A stretch of 64,000 nucleotides of DNA from Actinomarina sp002308095. Its GTDB lineage: Bacteria; Actinomycetota; Acidimicrobiia; Actinomarinales; Actinomarinaceae. This document shows, one piece after another, positions 1 to 9,775 of this stretch. Positions within the stretch are counted from its first letter, which is position 1, and each line of letters opens with the position of its first letter. The stretch is from positions 186,001-250,000 of the forward strand of contig JBJKUL010000001.1 of NCBI GenBank assembly GCA_045563135.1, written 5' to 3'. The notes below the pieces were generated by a model that was given only the letters and a program-made list of their open reading frames with translations, was not told where the DNA came from and searched no databases. The position numbers and the translations under genes were made by a program.

Positions 1-468
1 AAGGAAGATCTAAGTAGAAAAAATATTGAATTTAGTGAAGACTCAAACACCATTGGGCTTCTGGTTTATGATTTATTTGAAAGATATGTTGAAGAAAATA
101 TAGTAAATCCAACTTTTGTTACAGATTATCCTGTAGAGGTCTCTCCGTTTGCTCGAAACAATAAAAATAGTCCCAATGTAACTGAAAGATTTGAATTATT
201 TGCCTTTGGAAGCGAGCTTGCAAATGGATTCTCAGAATTAATTGATCCGATAGAACAAGAGGCTCGATTAAAATCGCAAGCACAAAAAAAAGAACAAGGT
301 GACGAAGAGGCACACGTAGAAGATATGGATTACATTGAAGCCTTAGAACATGCGTTGCCGCCAACGGGAGGTCTTGGGTTTGGGATTGACAGATTTGTTA
401 TGATGCTTACTGGAAATACATCAATTAGAGAAGTTGTAGCTTTTCCTCACTTAAAACCTGAAAATTAA
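1..468 (+). CDS. lysS: Lysine--tRNA ligase, C-terminal part (cut by window edge)
   Basis: This is the C-terminal 155 residues of a class II lysyl-tRNA synthetase, which charges tRNA-Lys in the cytoplasm. The frame is open from base 1 to a TAA at 466-468. Visible family features are the segment ERFELFAFGSELANGFSEL, the helical stretch before the end, and the class II motif 3 GGLGFGIDRFVMML, whose arginine contacts ATP. It ends REVVAFPHLKPEN, as LysS proteins do. The start and the anticodon-binding domain lie upstream of the window. Its last bases overlap the stop of the convergent polyprenyl synthase gene by 4 bases. Confidence 0.95.
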   Translation, partial: KEDLSRKNIEFSEDSNTIGLLVYDLFERYVEENIVNPTFVTDYPVEVSPFARNNKNSPNVTERFELFAFGSELANGFSELIDPIEQEARLKSQAQKKEQGDEEAHVEDMDYIEALEHALPPTGGLGFGIDRFVMMLTGNTSIREVVAFPHLKPEN

Positions 469-1442
469 TTGCTTCTTTGTAGTAAGTATTCATTTAAATT
501 GTGGAGGATATCTGAAATCTTATCGTTAGATATATTTTTGATAGCCTGATTACTTTCTTTAAAGTGATGATTTACAAACTTATTTGAAGCATCAATAATT
601 TCATCATTATTAAACTCGTTTAAAACTTCAGAAAGATTTATTTTAGAGTCTTTTACTTGGTGAAGTATATCTTCAATCTTTTTTGGATTTTTTTCAAGGG
701 CCAGGAGAACAGGTAGAGTATAAGTCCCTTCTAGAATGTCATTGCCTGCAGGTTTCCCTAATGTATCACTATCTGAATTTAAATCTAAAATATCATCAGT
801 AATCTGAAAAATTATGCCATTGTGCCAAGCCCAAGAACTTATTGACTGAATAATCTCTTCATCACAGTCAGATGCCATTGCTCCAAGTTTTGCACTAGTT
901 CTAATTAAGCTTGCTGTTTTGCCACCAATGACTTCTAAATAATCATCTGTAGAATGGGTTGTATTAAAAGAAAACTGAACTTCTTTTGTTTGACCCACAA
1001 CCAACTCTGCATAAGTTGAAGCAAGTAATTTTACTGACTCAAGTCCAAGGTTATCTGCAGCAAGTTCAGAAGACCTTGCCAACAAATAGTCACCTGCCAA
1101 AATAGCAAGAGTTGCGTTCCATTTACGGTTCGTACTCTCAACACCTCTTCTAGTTGTTGCTTCATCAATTACATCATCATGGTATAAACTTCCCAAGTGA
1201 ATTAACTCTACAGATATACCAGCATCTATAACTTTTTCCTTATTTCCCGTACCTAATTCACCTGCTAAAAGTGATATAAGTGGTCTAAATCTTTTTCCAC
1301 CAGCTTTTATTAGGTATTGGGAAATTTCTGTGAGGTATGGATCCTCCGAAATAGTTACTTCATAAAGGCGTTTTTCTAATTTTTCTAGGTTTTCCCACAA
1401 ACTAGGTATTGGGATAATATTTTGTAACTCGTTTGATTCCAT
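465..1442 (-). CDS. Long-chain polyprenyl diphosphate synthase
   Basis: 325 residues, a trans-isoprenyl diphosphate synthase that extends allylic diphosphates with isopentenyl diphosphate, probably to make the menaquinone side chain. Residues 48-54 are GGKRFRP. The first aspartate-rich motif is D89-D90-x-x-D93 and the second D216-D217-x-x-D220, followed by the GKPAGNDILEGTYTLP segment. The residues 4 and 5 before the first motif are small (S85, G84), as in enzymes that make long chains. This is compatible with a heptaprenyl to decaprenyl product, but the exact length cannot be read from sequence. A shorter GGPP product for carotenoids is less likely. It is monocistronic here. Confidence 0.88.
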   Translation of the reverse strand: MESNELQNIIPIPSLWENLEKLEKRLYEVTISEDPYLTEISQYLIKAGGKRFRPLISLLAGELGTGNKEKVIDAGISVELIHLGSLYHDDVIDEATTRRGVESTNRKWNATLAILAGDYLLARSSELAADNLGLESVKLLASTYAELVVGQTKEVQFSFNTTHSTDDYLEVIGGKTASLIRTSAKLGAMASDCDEEIIQSISSWAWHNGIIFQITDDILDLNSDSDTLGKPAGNDILEGTYTLPVLLALEKNPKKIEDILHQVKDSKINLSEVLNEFNNDEIIDASNKFVNHHFKESNQAIKNISNDKISDILHNLNEYLLQRSN

Positions 1443-1521
1443 ATTTACAGATTAAGTTATTTCTATAAATACATGTAATTTTCATTTAGGCGTATAAACG
1501 GAGACTTATTAATATAAGAAC

Positions 1522-4002
1522 ATGTTTGAAAGATTTACTGATAGAGCTCGTAGAGTAGTAGTTCTTGCACAAGAAGAGGCAAGAAGACTTAATCATAACT
1601 ACATAGGAACCGAGCATATACTTCTTGGCCTTATCCAAGAAGGAGAAGGCCACGCTGCAAAAGCTCTTGAAGAGCTCAGTATCAATATTGACTCAGTTAG
1701 ATCTGAAGTTGTTGAAATCATTGGAGAAGGACAGCAATCTCCTAGTGGGCACATTCCATTTACCCCGAGGGCAAAAAAAGTCCTAGAACTATCACTTAGA
1801 GAAGCTCTGCAACTTGGACATAACTATATCGGGACAGAACACATTCTTCTTGGCCTAATACGAGAAGGAGAAGGAGTTGCAGCACAAGTATTGAAAAAAT
1901 TAGGTGCAGAACTCTCACAAGTCAGACAGACAGTTATTAAATTAATCTCATCTTCTGGTGAAGGTAAAAAACCACAATCAGCCTCAACAGGGGGTAGAGA
2001 GAGACCTGGATCTGGTACTGGATCGGCAATATTAGACCAGTTTGGTAGAAACCTAACGAGAATGGCCAAGGAAGGAAAATTAGATCCTGTCATTGGGAGG
2101 TCTACTGAAATAGAACGCGTGATGCAAATACTTTCTAGAAGAACAAAAAATAACCCAGTCCTTATCGGCGAACCTGGAGTTGGTAAAACTGCAATAGTTG
2201 AGGGGTTAGCTCAAAAAATAGTTTCTGGTGATATTCCTGTAACCCTTCAAGGAAAACAAATTTATACTCTAGATTTGTCTTCACTAGTTGCTGGATCTAG
2301 ATATAGAGGAGATTTTGAAGAAAGGCTTAAAAAAGTTCTTAAAGAAATAAAAACTAGAGGAGATATAGTTCTATTTATTGATGAGATACACACTTTAGTT
2401 GGTGCTGGAGCTGCAGAGGGAGCAATTGATGCAGCATCCATATTAAAACCAATGTTAGCTAGAGGTGAATTGCAAACAGTTGGCGCAACAACACTTGAAG
2501 AATTCAGAAAGCATTTTGAAAAAGATGCGGCACTTGAAAGACGTTTCCAGTCAGTAAAAGTTGATGAACCAAACTTATCTGATGCCATCGAAATTTTAGG
2601 CGGTTTAAAAGACAGATATGAAGTACATCATGGTGTAAGGTTTACTGATCAAGCCATTGCCTCTGCAGTCAATATGGCTGATAGGTATATTTCTGATAGG
2701 TTCTTACCAGATAAAGCTATCGATTTAATTGATGAAGCAGGCAGCCGTATGAGAGTTTATAAAAAACCTCTGGATCCAGATAAGCAAGAGTTGTCTGATA
2801 AATTAAAAAATTTCCGTGAACAAAAAATTGACGCTGTTCAATCACAACTTTTTGAAAAAGCAGCTCAAATACGTGATCAAGAAAAAATATTACTTGAAGA
2901 AATTGACTCACTAGAAGGAGTCTCGTCCACAGATGTTGAAATGGTTATTGACGAAGAAGAGATTGCAGAAGTGTTAGCGCAATGGACAGGAATACCTGTG
3001 CACAGATTAACACAAGAAGAAACAGCAAGACTTCTCGAAATGGAAAATGAACTACATAAAAGAATTGTTGGTCAAAATGAGGCAATTATTGCTGTTTCTA
3101 AAGCAATAAGAAGAACTAGATCTGGTCTTAAGGATCCAAAAAGACCATCAGGATCATTCATTTTTCTTGGACCATCAGGTGTTGGTAAAACTGAAACCGC
3201 CAAGGCTTTGGCAGAGTTTTTGTTTGGGGACGAGGAGTCTTTAATTCAAATCGATATGTCAGAATACATGGAGAAGCATACTGTAAGTAGACTTATAGGT
3301 TCTCCTCCGGGATATGTTGGTTATGATGAGGGAGGCCAATTAACTGAAGCAGTCAGAAGAAAACCATTTAGCATAGTTCTTCTTGATGAAGTCGAAAAAG
3401 CACATCCAGATGTTTTCAATACACTTCTACAAATACTAGAAGATGGAAGATTGACTGATGCACAAGGCAGAACTGTTGATTTTAAGAACACTGTTATTAT
3501 CATGACATCTAATCTTGGCACAAAAGACTTAAGTAAAAATATTGGATTTAGTAATTTAACTGATACTGGTTCCTATGAAAAGATGAAATCTAAAGTTGGC
3601 GAAGAGCTAAAAAGATACTTTAAACCAGAATTTCTTAATAGAATTGATGAAACAATAGTTTTCCACCAGCTTACAGTTGAAGAAGTAACTGAAATTGTAG
3701 ATTTAATGCTTGATAGGGTTCATAAACAACTTAAAAATTCTGATATCGAGATAGTGTTGTCCGAGGAAGCTAAATCATTTCTAGCAACTGAAGGATATAA
3801 CAAGGAATTCGGTGCTAGACCTCTTCGTCGATCTATTCAACGATTGCTTGAAGATCCATTGTCTGAGGAACTACTTCAAGGCAAATACAAAGCAGGCTCC
3901 ACTGTTGTTATATCACTCAACTCAGAAGAAGGAATTTTGGAATTTGAAGCTGTAGAAGCTCCTACAGAGCCACCAGTTGACTTTGCTGATTCTGAGTCTT
4001 AG
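1522..4002 (+). CDS. clpC: ATP-dependent Clp protease ATP-binding subunit ClpC
   Basis: 826 residues, a class I HSP100 unfoldase that feeds proteins to ClpP. Two Clp-N repeats occupy about residues 1-145, each with an HNYIGTEHILLGL signature. The first AAA+ module has Walker A GEPGVGKT at 216-223 and Walker B FIDEIHTL. A UVR-type helical segment follows around residue 425-455. The second AAA+ module has Walker A GPSGVGKT at 550-557 and the sensor segment EFLNRIDETIVF. Middle domain length and the UVR motif separate it from ClpB and ClpA. Length is normal for the family. The next gene starts 15 bases downstream but is functionally unrelated. Confidence 0.96.
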   Translation: MFERFTDRARRVVVLAQEEARRLNHNYIGTEHILLGLIQEGEGHAAKALEELSINIDSVRSEVVEIIGEGQQSPSGHIPFTPRAKKVLELSLREALQLGHNYIGTEHILLGLIREGEGVAAQVLKKLGAELSQVRQTVIKLISSSGEGKKPQSASTGGRERPGSGTGSAILDQFGRNLTRMAKEGKLDPVIGRSTEIERVMQILSRRTKNNPVLIGEPGVGKTAIVEGLAQKIVSGDIPVTLQGKQIYTLDLSSLVAGSRYRGDFEERLKKVLKEIKTRGDIVLFIDEIHTLVGAGAAEGAIDAASILKPMLARGELQTVGATTLEEFRKHFEKDAALERRFQSVKVDEPNLSDAIEILGGLKDRYEVHHGVRFTDQAIASAVNMADRYISDRFLPDKAIDLIDEAGSRMRVYKKPLDPDKQELSDKLKNFREQKIDAVQSQLFEKAAQIRDQEKILLEEIDSLEGVSSTDVEMVIDEEEIAEVLAQWTGIPVHRLTQEETARLLEMENELHKRIVGQNEAIIAVSKAIRRTRSGLKDPKRPSGSFIFLGPSGVGKTETAKALAEFLFGDEESLIQIDMSEYMEKHTVSRLIGSPPGYVGYDEGGQLTEAVRRKPFSIVLLDEVEKAHPDVFNTLLQILEDGRLTDAQGRTVDFKNTVIIMTSNLGTKDLSKNIGFSNLTDTGSYEKMKSKVGEELKRYFKPEFLNRIDETIVFHQLTVEEVTEIVDLMLDRVHKQLKNSDIEIVLSEEAKSFLATEGYNKEFGARPLRRSIQRLLEDPLSEELLQGKYKAGSTVVISLNSEEGILEFEAVEAPTEPPVDFADSES

Positions 4003-4017
4003 TATTAACTAACTCAA

Positions 4018-4950
4018 ATGAGAATAATTATTGATACCGATCCGGGTACGGATGATGCAGTTGCCATATTAATTGCCTTGGCAAACTTTAACGATGATGA
4101 AATACTTGGGATAACTACGGTTGCTGGAAATGTTGGTGTAAAAGTAGGAACAAGAAATGCACTTAGAATTCTTGAGCAAGCTGGTCGTAATAATATAAAA
4201 GTTTACGAAGGGGAGAGTGCACCATTAAAAAGAGAACTTTTAACTGCAGAGTGGGTTCATGGTACCGATGGATTAGGTGGTGTACCTTTTCCTGAACCAT
4301 CTAAAACAGAAGAGGATATAGACGCAGTAACATTCCTTAAGGAAGAAATTTTAAATTCTGAAGAAAAGGTTACAATCTGTGTATTAGGTCCTATGACAAA
4401 TATAGGCAAAGCAATCCAGGAAAAGCCCGAAATAGTTTCAAATATAGCGCAGATAGTTTTTATGGGAGGTAGTGCTGCAGGTGGAAACACAACTCCTGCT
4501 GCTGAATTCAACATACTTGTTGACCCTGAAGCTACAGATATAGTATTACATTCTGGTGCTGAATTAATAATGATGGGATTAGATGTCACACACCAAGCTA
4601 TTTCAACTTCAGACAGAATACAAAATATTTCTGATACAAAAACCAAAACCTCTGAACTTCTCGTTGGCTTAATGTCACGACTTGCAAACTTAGAAATTGT
4701 TCAAAAAAAGTTTCCTGATGGTACACCTGTCCATGATGCATTTGTAACTGCATATCTTGTTGACAGTTCATTAACAGAAGGTAATTTTGTAAATGTAGAA
4801 GTCGAAACTTCATCCGAACTAACACTTGGACAGACAGTTGTAGATATAAATGAAATATCAGGAAGAGAAAAAAATGTTCATTGGATGAATTCTGTCGATG
4901 ACGATAAATTATTTGCAATCATAACAAAAACGTCTGAGAGTCTCCCGTAA
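4018..4950 (+). CDS. Inosine-uridine preferring nucleoside hydrolase
   Basis: 310 residues, N-ribohydrolase of the IUNH family, which splits nucleosides into base and ribose in the cytoplasm. The calcium-binding motif DTDPGTDDA lies at residues 6-14. Other family segments are VHGTDGLGG, MGGSAAGGNTTPAAEFNILVDPEA (asparagine and aspartate that hold the ribose) and the late HDAFVTAYLVD with a catalytic-site aspartate. It stands 15 bases after clpC and about 90 bases before a nucleoside-type BMP lipoprotein and its transporter, so it probably acts on imported nucleosides. Substrate preference among purine and pyrimidine nucleosides cannot be told. Confidence 0.92.
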   Translation: MRIIIDTDPGTDDAVAILIALANFNDDEILGITTVAGNVGVKVGTRNALRILEQAGRNNIKVYEGESAPLKRELLTAEWVHGTDGLGGVPFPEPSKTEEDIDAVTFLKEEILNSEEKVTICVLGPMTNIGKAIQEKPEIVSNIAQIVFMGGSAAGGNTTPAAEFNILVDPEATDIVLHSGAELIMMGLDVTHQAISTSDRIQNISDTKTKTSELLVGLMSRLANLEIVQKKFPDGTPVHDAFVTAYLVDSSLTEGNFVNVEVETSSELTLGQTVVDINEISGREKNVHWMNSVDDDKLFAIITKTSESLP

Positions 4951-5012
4951 AAATAAAAATATAGCTGATATCAATTCGGCAGTTTTAAAAATATGTTATA
5001 GAATTAATCCAT

Positions 5013-5028
5013 CATTATTTAAATAATG
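5013..5028. promoter_or_regulatory. Perfect 16-bp palindrome before the BMP lipoprotein gene
   Basis: CATTATTT/AAATAATG is a perfect inverted repeat directly in front of the ribosome binding site (GGAG near 5031) and 13 bases before the ATG at 5042. It could be an operator or a small leader hairpin for the nucleoside uptake operon. In such AT-rich DNA a chance palindrome is possible, and no regulator is known. Confidence 0.3.
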
Positions 5029-5041
5029 AAGGAGTAAATAA

Positions 5042-6157
5042 ATGATAACAAATAAAAAGAAATCATCTTTGATTTTGCTATCTCTGATGCTAATTCTATC
5101 TGCCTGTGGTGGATCAGATGCAACAGAGGAAGTTGTTGAAGTCGTAGCTGAGGAGGAATCATTAGATTCACCTGCTACAACAGCAGCACCTGCAGCAGAA
5201 CCAGATGGACTAAAAGTTGGTATCGTTCTTGGCGCATTAGGTGACCTTTCCTTCATGGACTCTGCTAAAAGAGGCTACGACAAAGCTGTAGCTGACCTTG
5301 GCATTCAAGGAGACTATGTAGAAACAGAGCCTAGCGAAAGAGCAGCTGCTATCCAAAACTTTCTAGCTGACGGAAAAGAAATGATCATTACGGTCGGTTT
5401 CTCAGAAGCAGAAATTACAAAAGAAGCAGCGATAGCTAACCCAGACGTACAATTTGCAATTGTTGATATGGTTATTACAGCAGACAATGGTGACTTATTA
5501 CCAAACGTCTCAAACCTTATTTTCAAAGAGCATGAGGGTTCTTTTGAAGTTGGATATATTGCTGGAAAACTTTCCAAAACTGGCCATGTAGCATTCATGG
5601 GTGGAATGGACGTTCCAATAATTAGAAAATTTCAAACAGGTTGGGAAGAGGGTGCAAAATATGCAAACCCTGATATAAAACTTTGTGATGGTTATGCCGG
5701 TAGCTGGGGAGACCCTGCAAAAGGTAAAGAAATCGCATTAAGTTGTTTTGAGCAAGGTGCAGATATTATATTTGCAGCTGGTGGTTCAACTGGTAATGGA
5801 GCATACGAAGCCGCAGCGGAAACAGGTAATTTCGCAATCGGTGTTGACTCCAACCAAGACTTTATGCAACCTGGAACTATGATCACATCCATGATGAAAA
5901 ACGTAGACTTTGCAGTTTACTCTGCAATCAAGGACAGAAGTGACGCCGGAATGGTAATTAGCACAATTGCTTCTTACGGTTCAGCAGAAAACGGTGTTGG
6001 TCCAACATGGTTAGTTGATGGAAGTTCATTATTTGCTGACGAAGGTCCTGCTGACATGGCAGCCCAAGTCGCAGCTTTAACAGAAGAAGTAAAAGAAGTT
6101 AGAGCAAAAATTGTTTCTGGTGAAATTGTTGTTACTGATGTAACAGCTGGTGGTTAA
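5042..6157 (+). CDS. BMP-family nucleoside-binding lipoprotein (ABC transporter substrate-binding)
   Basis: 371 residues. A signal peptide with lipobox LILSAC places the lipidated cysteine at residue 22, followed by an acidic, alanine-rich linker to about residue 57. The mature part (about 58-371) is a BMP/PnrA-like type I binding protein: KVGIVLGALGDLSFMDSAKRGYDKA, GYIAGKLSKTGHVAFMGGMDVPIIRKF and ADIIFAAGGSTGNGAYEAA are typical segments. PnrA and BmpA relatives bind purine nucleosides. The gene heads the transporter genes at 6246-9771 and follows a nucleoside hydrolase. A hairpin after its stop may make it more abundant than the membrane parts. Confidence 0.92.
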   Translation: MITNKKKSSLILLSLMLILSACGGSDATEEVVEVVAEEESLDSPATTAAPAAEPDGLKVGIVLGALGDLSFMDSAKRGYDKAVADLGIQGDYVETEPSERAAAIQNFLADGKEMIITVGFSEAEITKEAAIANPDVQFAIVDMVITADNGDLLPNVSNLIFKEHEGSFEVGYIAGKLSKTGHVAFMGGMDVPIIRKFQTGWEEGAKYANPDIKLCDGYAGSWGDPAKGKEIALSCFEQGADIIFAAGGSTGNGAYEAAAETGNFAIGVDSNQDFMQPGTMITSMMKNVDFAVYSAIKDRSDAGMVISTIASYGSAENGVGPTWLVDGSSLFADEGPADMAAQVAALTEEVKEVRAKIVSGEIVVTDVTAGG

Positions 6158-6184
6158 GAAAACCATTTACTAGACAAGAAATTT

Positions 6185-6214
6185 AATTTAGCCCGACGTG
6201 AGTCGGGCTAAATT
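6185..6214 (+). terminator. Hairpin terminator or attenuator inside the nucleoside operon
   Basis: A 13-bp perfect stem (AATTTAGCCCGAC / GTCGGGCTAAATT) closes a GTGA loop, 27 bases after the binding-protein stop. The bases after it (ATTAAAATAAA) contain no strong T run, so read-through is likely. The position between the binding protein and the ATPase fits partial termination or 3' end protection of the upstream mRNA. Confidence 0.65.
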
Positions 6215-6245
6215 ATTAAAATAAAATAAATTTACAAATTTGAAA

Positions 6246-7763
6246 ATGAACAAAGAAACAGCAATAAGTTTAAAAAATATAACAAAAGCCTATCCAGGCG
6301 TAGTAGCAAATAAAAATGTTGATTTTCAAGTTTATAAAGGTGAGATACATGCACTAGTAGGTGAAAATGGTGCAGGTAAGTCCACACTTATGAAAATTCT
6401 TTACGGCATCGAGCAGCCAGATGAAGGAGAAATCTTAATCAATGGTACTCCTCAAGTAATAAACAAAGTTGAAACTGCAATAAATCTTGGTATTGGTATG
6501 GTGCATCAAGAATTTACACTTGTTCCAAGCTTTACTGCTCCGGAGAATATTGGTCTCGGTCAGGAGCCAAAAAATAGTAGAGGACTTGTTGACTGGAAGG
6601 GTTTAAACAACGCAGTTATGGAAATAGCTAAAAAATATGGTTTTGAAGTTGATCCTGGTCTAAAAATGATTGATGCTTCTGTGGGGGTCCAGCAGAGGAC
6701 TGAAATATTGAAAACTTTGTATCGAAATGCAAATATTCTTATATTAGATGAGCCAACAGCTGTTCTAACACCTCAAGAAACAGACGAACTATTTACTGTA
6801 ATTAGAACTCTTGTTGATGAAGGTAAAACAGTTATCTTTATAACTCATAAGCTTAGAGAGGTAATGGAAATTGCTGACAGAGTAACAGTAATGAGAGCTG
6901 GTGAAGTTCAAGGTGTTTCTGAGACGAATAAAACTTCAATAACAGAGCTAGCTTCACAGATGGTTGGAAGAGAAGTTTTTTTGCAGGTTAAAAAAGATGA
7001 AGCTCAACCAAAAGAAAAAATTCTTGATGTACAAAATCTATGGGTACACGATGCAAGAGGTTTACTGGCTGTAAAAGGAATAGATCTTGAGATTAAAAAA
7101 GGTGAAATAGTCGGAATTGCAGGCGTTGAAGGGAATGGCCAAACAGAGCTTGTAGAGGCTTTAACAGGTCTTAGAAAAGCTAGTGAGGGCAAAGTAATGT
7201 ATCTGGATGAAGATATAGCATCCAGTACACCTAAAAATATTCGACGAAAAAAAATTGCTCATATACCAGAGGATAGGACAAACACTGGGCTCAATACTCA
7301 ACTAAGTATTTGGGAAAACTTAATTGGAAACTCTTACTTTAGAAAACCCTTATCAGCTAGAGGAATTTTTAATCTGAAAAAGGTAGCAGAGCATTCTAAT
7401 AAGTTAAGAGAAGACTTTGATATTAGAGCACCAAACGTTTCTCTAAAGGTTAAGTCTCTTTCTGGAGGTAATCAACAAAAAGTTGTTGTCGCTAGGGAAT
7501 TATCCGAAGACCCATCCTTGACAATCGCTTCACAGCCAACTCGAGGTGTTGATATTGGTAATATTGAAGCAATTCATGAACAGCTTGTACAAATGAGAGA
7601 TGAAGGTGGAGCAGTGTTACTTGTATCTGCTGAGCTTGACGAGGTCATGGCTGTCGCAGATAGGGTAGGTGTCATGTATGAAGGAGAAATTGTAAAATGG
7701 GTCAATCCAAAAGAAGTTGACCAGGCTCAAATGGGTCTCTACATGGCAGGAGTTAAAGACTAG
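6246..7763 (+). CDS. Nucleoside/simple-sugar ABC transporter ATPase (two fused domains)
   Basis: About 505 residues with two fused ABC domains, as in RbsA, NupO and the BMP-linked transporters. The first domain has Walker A GENGAGKST, a signature region SVGVQQRTEI and LILDEPTAVLTPQE. The second has a degenerate Walker A (GVEGNGQTEL) and signature LSGGNQQKVVVARELS. A degenerate second site is normal for this class. The frame also allows a TTG start at 6240. ATG at 6246 is chosen because it gives the usual short N-terminus before ISLKNITKAYPG. It overlaps the stop of the gene by one base with the start of the first permease, so the products are co-translated. Confidence 0.93.
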   Translation: MNKETAISLKNITKAYPGVVANKNVDFQVYKGEIHALVGENGAGKSTLMKILYGIEQPDEGEILINGTPQVINKVETAINLGIGMVHQEFTLVPSFTAPENIGLGQEPKNSRGLVDWKGLNNAVMEIAKKYGFEVDPGLKMIDASVGVQQRTEILKTLYRNANILILDEPTAVLTPQETDELFTVIRTLVDEGKTVIFITHKLREVMEIADRVTVMRAGEVQGVSETNKTSITELASQMVGREVFLQVKKDEAQPKEKILDVQNLWVHDARGLLAVKGIDLEIKKGEIVGIAGVEGNGQTELVEALTGLRKASEGKVMYLDEDIASSTPKNIRRKKIAHIPEDRTNTGLNTQLSIWENLIGNSYFRKPLSARGIFNLKKVAEHSNKLREDFDIRAPNVSLKVKSLSGGNQQKVVVARELSEDPSLTIASQPTRGVDIGNIEAIHEQLVQMRDEGGAVLLVSAELDEVMAVADRVGVMYEGEIVKWVNPKEVDQAQMGLYMAGVKD

Positions 7764-8845
7764 TGGATAAGTTTTCATTTAAAGATGTTTTAGTCACAGT
7801 TGCTGGCTTGTTTATTACAGTATTTATTGCATGGGTACTTATTTCTGCAACAGGAAACAATCCATCAGAGGTAGCAAAGTACCTTTATGAAGGAGGCTTC
7901 AAAGGAACCAGGAATATAGCAAACTCTCTTTATCAAGCAACACCTTTAATTTTAACTGCTGTTGCCACGCTTATATCATTCAGGGTAGGAATGTTTAATA
8001 TCGGAATTAATGGTTCAATGTACGTTGGAGCTTTATATGCAGGTTGGGCTGGATACAGATTTACTGATCTCGGTCACTACTCTCATGTAACCTTATGTAT
8101 AGCAATAGGAATGTTTGTTGGTGCTGCGTGGATGTTGTTGCCAGCTTTACTGAGAGTTTATGCTGGGGTGAGTGAAATTATCTCAACTATCATATTAAAT
8201 TTCGTTGCAGTGTTATTTGTCTCTTACATGGCAAATGGACCTTTTAGAGCAGATCCAATTGCACCAGCTACCCCAAGGATTCTCGAAACAGCTGAACTAA
8301 AACAAATTTTTCCAAACTCACAATTTAATACAGGCTTCTTTATTGCTGTTTTTGTAGCTATATTGGCACACTTTGTGTTAAATAAAACAACTTTTGGTTA
8401 CGAGCTACGTTCTGGTGGTGACGGCCTGGTCGGGATGTATCCATCAAGGTTTAGTTCATATTTAGGAATCCCATCCGATAGATCTGCAATAATTGGCATG
8501 CTCCTATCAGGTGCATTAGGAGGTCTTGCTGGCGCAATAGAGGTTCTTGGTGCCGTAAGGTATTTCTTTCAAGAGTTGGAATTTAATCAGGGTTTTGATG
8601 GCATTTTGATAGGAATCTTAGGAAAGCTTGAACCAATTGGTGCAATAATTGCATCCTTGTTCTATGGGGCAATAAAAAATGGTGGTTTTTATGTTGACTA
8701 TAAAACTGATGTCGCAAGAGAGATAATAATTGTGTTAATTTCAATCTTGATATTCTTTGTAAGTGCACAAAAAATAGTAAAAGGATTAGAGAAATATCCT
8801 ATCGTCAAGAAAATGGATAGTTTCTTTTCAAGGAAGAAGATGTAA
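7763..8845 (+). CDS. Nucleoside ABC transporter permease 1
   Basis: 360 residues, an inner-membrane permease of the RbsC-like/BMP transporter class. Several hydrophobic segments are visible, beginning DVLVTVAGLFITVFIAWVLI, and the core has TAVATLISFRVGMFNIGINGSMYVGAL, the family's glycine-rich segment, and GALGGLAGAIEVLGA. It starts with GTG sharing its G with the ATPase stop and ends sharing one base with the second permease. The two permeases presumably form a heterodimer that works with the double ATPase and the lipoprotein. Confidence 0.92.
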   Translation: MDKFSFKDVLVTVAGLFITVFIAWVLISATGNNPSEVAKYLYEGGFKGTRNIANSLYQATPLILTAVATLISFRVGMFNIGINGSMYVGALYAGWAGYRFTDLGHYSHVTLCIAIGMFVGAAWMLLPALLRVYAGVSEIISTIILNFVAVLFVSYMANGPFRADPIAPATPRILETAELKQIFPNSQFNTGFFIAVFVAILAHFVLNKTTFGYELRSGGDGLVGMYPSRFSSYLGIPSDRSAIIGMLLSGALGGLAGAIEVLGAVRYFFQELEFNQGFDGILIGILGKLEPIGAIIASLFYGAIKNGGFYVDYKTDVAREIIIVLISILIFFVSAQKIVKGLEKYPIVKKMDSFFSRKKM

Positions 8846-9771
8846 TGGAATGGATTGAAATTTTCGATATATCACTTGTAAGAAGTTTACTTAGGTCAAC
8901 AGCACCGATAGCAATTGTTGGTCTTGCAGCAGCAATTTGCTCTGCTGCTGGTGTATTAAATATTGGCCTAGAAGGCAAGATGCTCAATGCAGCATTTGCC
9001 GGGGTTGCAGCTAGCTATTTCACAGAAAGCGTATGGGCAGGTCTTGCCGCAGGTATTACAGCTGGTCTGGTAACAGCTTTATTATTTGGATTACTCTCTT
9101 TTACACTTGGTGCTGACGAGGTGTTAGCAGGTCTTGCCATAAACATATTTTCTCTGGCTGGAACAACTTATTTAATGCGAACGATTTGGGGACAGGCAGG
9201 ATTTTTCTCTGATCCTAGAATAGTTGGTTTTGAGCCAATTCATTTTACATTTTTAGAAGGTTCATTCCTAGAACCTTTCTTATCAGATTTTACATATTCA
9301 GTTTATCTTATGTTTTTCCTTGCAATCGCATTACACATTGTCTACTACAGGACACGACTAGGGACAGCAATAAGAGCTACCGGTGAAAATCCTGAAGCCG
9401 CTGAAGATGCTGGTATTAATACTATGAGAATAAAATGGCTTGTAACAATATTTTCTGGTGCGTTGGCAGGAATTTCAGGATTGTTCCTTTCTCTTGAAAA
9501 TCTTACAATGTTCACTGAAGGAATGTCAGCTGGTAAGGGTTATATAGGTCTTGTTGCTTCATCTTTTGGAAACAATACGCCTCTTGGAACTTTTGGAGCA
9601 AGTGCTTTCTTTGGGCTTGGTGATGCTATTGGAATCCGTTTACAGGGAGTATATGAGCTTGATTCTCGTCTTATTTTAATGATTCCTTATGCGCTGACGG
9701 TAGTAGTTTTAATATTGATTGGTATAAGACAGAGACTTAAAGTAAGACCTGTTCCAATACCAGAATCATAA
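8845..9771 (+). CDS. Nucleoside ABC transporter permease 2
   Basis: 308 residues, second permease of the nucleoside transporter. Typical segments are TAPIAIVGLAAAICSAAGVLNIGLEGKMLNAAF near the N-terminus and RATGENPEAAEDAGINTMRIKWLVTIFSGALAGISG, the cytoplasmic loop and following helix conserved in these permeases. About eight hydrophobic segments can be seen. Start codon ATG at 8845 overlaps the end of permease 1. Downstream, nucleoside-processing enzymes follow after 4 bases, which supports a nucleoside substrate. Confidence 0.92.
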   Translation: MEWIEIFDISLVRSLLRSTAPIAIVGLAAAICSAAGVLNIGLEGKMLNAAFAGVAASYFTESVWAGLAAGITAGLVTALLFGLLSFTLGADEVLAGLAINIFSLAGTTYLMRTIWGQAGFFSDPRIVGFEPIHFTFLEGSFLEPFLSDFTYSVYLMFFLAIALHIVYYRTRLGTAIRATGENPEAAEDAGINTMRIKWLVTIFSGALAGISGLFLSLENLTMFTEGMSAGKGYIGLVASSFGNNTPLGTFGASAFFGLGDAIGIRLQGVYELDSRLILMIPYALTVVVLILIGIRQRLKVRPVPIPES

Positions 9772-9775
9772 TTCA

